DNA from: Pseudolabrys sp.
GTDB lineage: Bacteria; Pseudomonadota; Alphaproteobacteria; Rhizobiales; Xanthobacteraceae
DNA length: 64,000 nt
NCBI GenBank assembly: GCA_030684935.1
Contig: JAUXXH010000052.1
Span: 124,001-188,000 of the forward strand
Direction of reading: 5' to 3'
Notes under the pieces: model-generated
What the model saw: the letters and a program-made list of their open reading frames with translations, nothing else
Databases searched by the model: none
Told to the model about the DNA's origin: nothing
In this document: one piece after another, positions 62,842 to 64,000 of the stretch
How positions within the stretch are numbered: the first letter of the stretch is position 1
How the letters are laid out: every line of letters starts with the position of its first letter
Program-made: the position numbers and the translations under genes

Positions 62842-63601
62842 TGCGCGCGACGGACTGACATTGGGACTGGCGGCACCTGCGGGATCGGCGGCGGTGGAAT
62901 GGCGCATCAGCGACACCCCGGTCCCCTATGCCGAGGCCGTCACCGCCATGGAAGCGCGCGTGGCGGCCATTGTCACCGGTCAGGCCCGGGAACTGGTCTG
63001 GCTGCTCGAACACCCGCCGCTTTACACCGCCGGCACCAGCGCCGACATGGCCGATTTGGTCGACGCCCGCTTCCCGGTGTTCGAGACCGGCCGCGGCGGC
63101 CAGTTGACCTATCACGGGCCGGGCCAGCGGGTGGCCTATGTCATGCTCGACTTGAAGCGGCGCGGGCCGGATTTGCGCCGCTACGTCGCCTCGCTCGAGG
63201 AATGGATCATCCAGACTCTGGCTGCCTTCAACGTCCGCGGCGAACGGCGCGAGGACCGCATCGGCGTCTGGGTGCGCCGCCCCGACAAAGGTGACGGCTT
63301 CGAGGACAAGATCGCCGCCATCGGCATCAGGGTGAAGCAGTGGGTGACGCTGCACGGCATGGCGCTCAACGTCGATCCGGACCTGTCGCACTTTACCGGC
63401 ATCGTGCCCTGCGGCGTCAGCGAGCAGCGCTACGGCGTCACCAGCCTGGTCGATCTCGGCATCCCTGTGACCATACCCGAAGTCGACATGGTGCTGCGGC
63501 GCGAGTTTGCGGCGCTGTTCGGCGGTCAGACCGTCGGCAGCACGGAAAACAAGTCGCCCGGCCCGCGGAGCGCCAGCTCGGCCTCGGTCCCCGGGCGCTG
63601 A
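62834..63601 (+). CDS. lipB: Octanoyltransferase LipB
   Basis: A 255-residue enzyme that moves octanoyl from acyl-carrier protein to lipoyl domains, the first step of lipoylation. The lipoate-ligase-fold motifs are [21 protein letters not shown] (residues 87-107), [13 protein letters not shown] with catalytic Lys168, and [18 protein letters not shown] with acyl-carrying Cys193. Length is normal. The ATG at 62834 lies inside the fliN CtrA box; an RBS is not clear. Its last 76 bases overlap the convergent acylphosphatase gene. Confidence 0.96.
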   Translation: MINARDGLTLGLAAPAGSAAVEWRISDTPVPYAEAVTAMEARVAAIVTGQARELVWLLEHPPLYTAGTSADMADLVDARFPVFETGRGGQLTYHGPGQRVAYVMLDLKRRGPDLRRYVASLEEWIIQTLAAFNVRGERREDRIGVWVRRPDKGDGFEDKIAAIGIRVKQWVTLHGMALNVDPDLSHFTGIVPCGVSEQRYGVTSLVDLGIPVTIPEVDMVLRREFAALFGGQTVGSTENKSPGPRSASSASVPGR

Positions 63602-63828
63602 TCGAGCGCATCGACGCGCGCGGCGAAGGGACCTAGCCGGCAGGCCTCGATGGCCGCCGCCACCACCGCATCGTCGCCGGCCATGACCGCCTCGACCGAA
63701 CCGTCGCGGCGGTTGCGCACCCAGCCCTCGATGCCGCGTTTGATCGCCTCGCGTTCGACGAAGGCGCGGTAGCCGACGCCCTGCACCCGGCCGCGCACCA
63801 TGATGTGGAGGATGACACGCGCCGTCAT
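63526..63828 (-). CDS. Acylphosphatase
   Basis: A 100-residue enzyme that hydrolyses acyl phosphates. The signature [13 protein letters not shown] holds the phosphate-binding Arg21, and Asn39 in [14 protein letters not shown] is the second catalytic residue. It starts in a four-base overlap with the stop of the gene at the right edge and converges with lipB, sharing 76 bases. There is no signal peptide. Confidence 0.94.
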   Translation of the reverse strand: MTARVILHIMVRGRVQGVGYRAFVEREAIKRGIEGWVRNRRDGSVEAVMAGDDAVVAAAIEACRLGPFAARVDALDQRPGTEAELALRGPGDLFSVLPTV

Positions 63829-64000
63829 GTGATATCGCCGACGTCGATGATGCGCGCGCCGGTCCAGCGTGACGTCGACCAGCGCTCAACCGAGCGCACA
63901 TAAGGCTCCGGCAATTTCCAGCCGCGCGCGGCGGCCGCGATCAGCTCGGCATAACCGGGCCGCGGCTTGCCGATGGCGCGGCGGCGCAGCAGGTAGAGCA
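63825..64000 (-). CDS. C-terminal part of a gene, possibly gamma-glutamylcyclotransferase-like (partial)
   Basis: Only the last 58 residues are in the window, since the gene continues to the right. They read IGKPRPGYAELIAAAARGWK, LPEPYVRSVERWSTSRWTGA and RIIDVGDIT, ending in TGA inside the acylphosphatase start (four-base overlap). The P-x-Y-x-x-L/I-x-x-x-A-x-x-x-x-L-P-x-x-Y arrangement resembles the C-terminus of gamma-glutamylcyclotransferase/AIG2-like proteins, but I cannot confirm this. It is co-transcribed with acylphosphatase. Confidence 0.5.
   Translation of the reverse strand, partial: LYLLRRRAIGKPRPGYAELIAAAARGWKLPEPYVRSVERWSTSRWTGARIIDVGDIT

Overview
The window looks like chromosomal DNA from a high-GC alphaproteobacterium of the order Hyphomicrobiales (Rhizobiales), most like the Bradyrhizobium/Xanthobacteraceae group. 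This placement is inferred from gene content and codon use: EipB, MipZ, ClpS-ClpA, a phasin, TadG-like proteins, many Bug and TAXI solute receptors, predicted sigma-EcfG promoters (GGAAC-N16/17-CGTT) and predicted CtrA boxes (TTAA-N7-TTAA). There is no rRNA, CRISPR array, prophage or insertion sequence. One tRNA gene, tRNA-Leu(GAG), is present. Genes are dense on both strands; most intergenic gaps are under 300 bases, with exceptions at about 461-1060 and 14156-14830.

Layout. 1-5.6 kb: a partial response regulator, a decayed 3' fragment of an eipB-like gene, a PEBP-family protein, a TAXI-TRAP transporter (receptor plus fused permease) and eipB. 5.8-11.2 kb: RidA, glycerophosphodiesterase, a GNAT/DUF482 protein with a strikingly AT-rich patch, HIT protein, D-2-hydroxyacid dehydrogenase and AzlCD exporter. 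11.3-14.2 kb: clpA and clpS. 14.8-18.5 kb: two tandem TadG-like proteins with a split von Willebrand A domain. 18.6-24.9 kb: phasin with a palindromic operator pair, D,D-carboxypeptidase with SPOR domain, a DnaJ-VWA-MipZ group, panC and a DUF1489 gene. 24.9-37 kb: the two methylcrotonyl-CoA carboxylase subunit genes at the ends, and between them a Bug receptor, GYD protein, histone-like protein, quinone reductase, MFS carrier, SDR enzyme and a BrnT/BrnA toxin-antitoxin pair. 37-38.5 kb: three small stress-type genes, each behind a predicted sigma-EcfG promoter. 38.5-48.4 kb: cupin, an EEP nuclease/phosphatase coupled to a PLD-VTT fusion, GST, rhodanese, DUF599, YdcF, RraA, a VUT transporter with queC, and two aldo/keto reductases. 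48.5-54.3 kb: an XRE regulator, an AbrB/PIN toxin-antitoxin pair with a perfect operator palindrome, isovaleryl-CoA dehydrogenase, a GGDEF-EAL protein and mgtE. 54.4-56.5 kb: two tandem polysaccharide deacetylases. 56.5-61.6 kb: a catabolic group (amidohydrolase, two Bug receptors, GntR regulator, CMD-fold protein, PEP mutase/isocitrate lyase-fold protein). 61.6-64 kb: GNAT, tRNA-Leu, an isolated fliN, lipB, acylphosphatase and a partial gene.

How the genes connect. Isovaleryl-CoA dehydrogenase and both methylcrotonyl-CoA carboxylase subunits supply consecutive steps of leucine breakdown but lie in three separate places. EipB, the carboxypeptidase, the polysaccharide deacetylases and the PLD-VTT protein all act on the cell envelope. 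MipZ, FliN and one deacetylase have CtrA-like sites beside them, suggesting cell-cycle control. The most interesting signals I found are the small sigma-EcfG-type promoter cluster (37.1-38.4 kb plus a fourth site at 29.96 kb), the CtrA boxes, the two tandem TadG/VWA proteins, the PLD-VTT/EEP gene pair, and the AT-rich patch with DnaA-box-like sequences inside a coding region. I found no clearly unprecedented multigene system.
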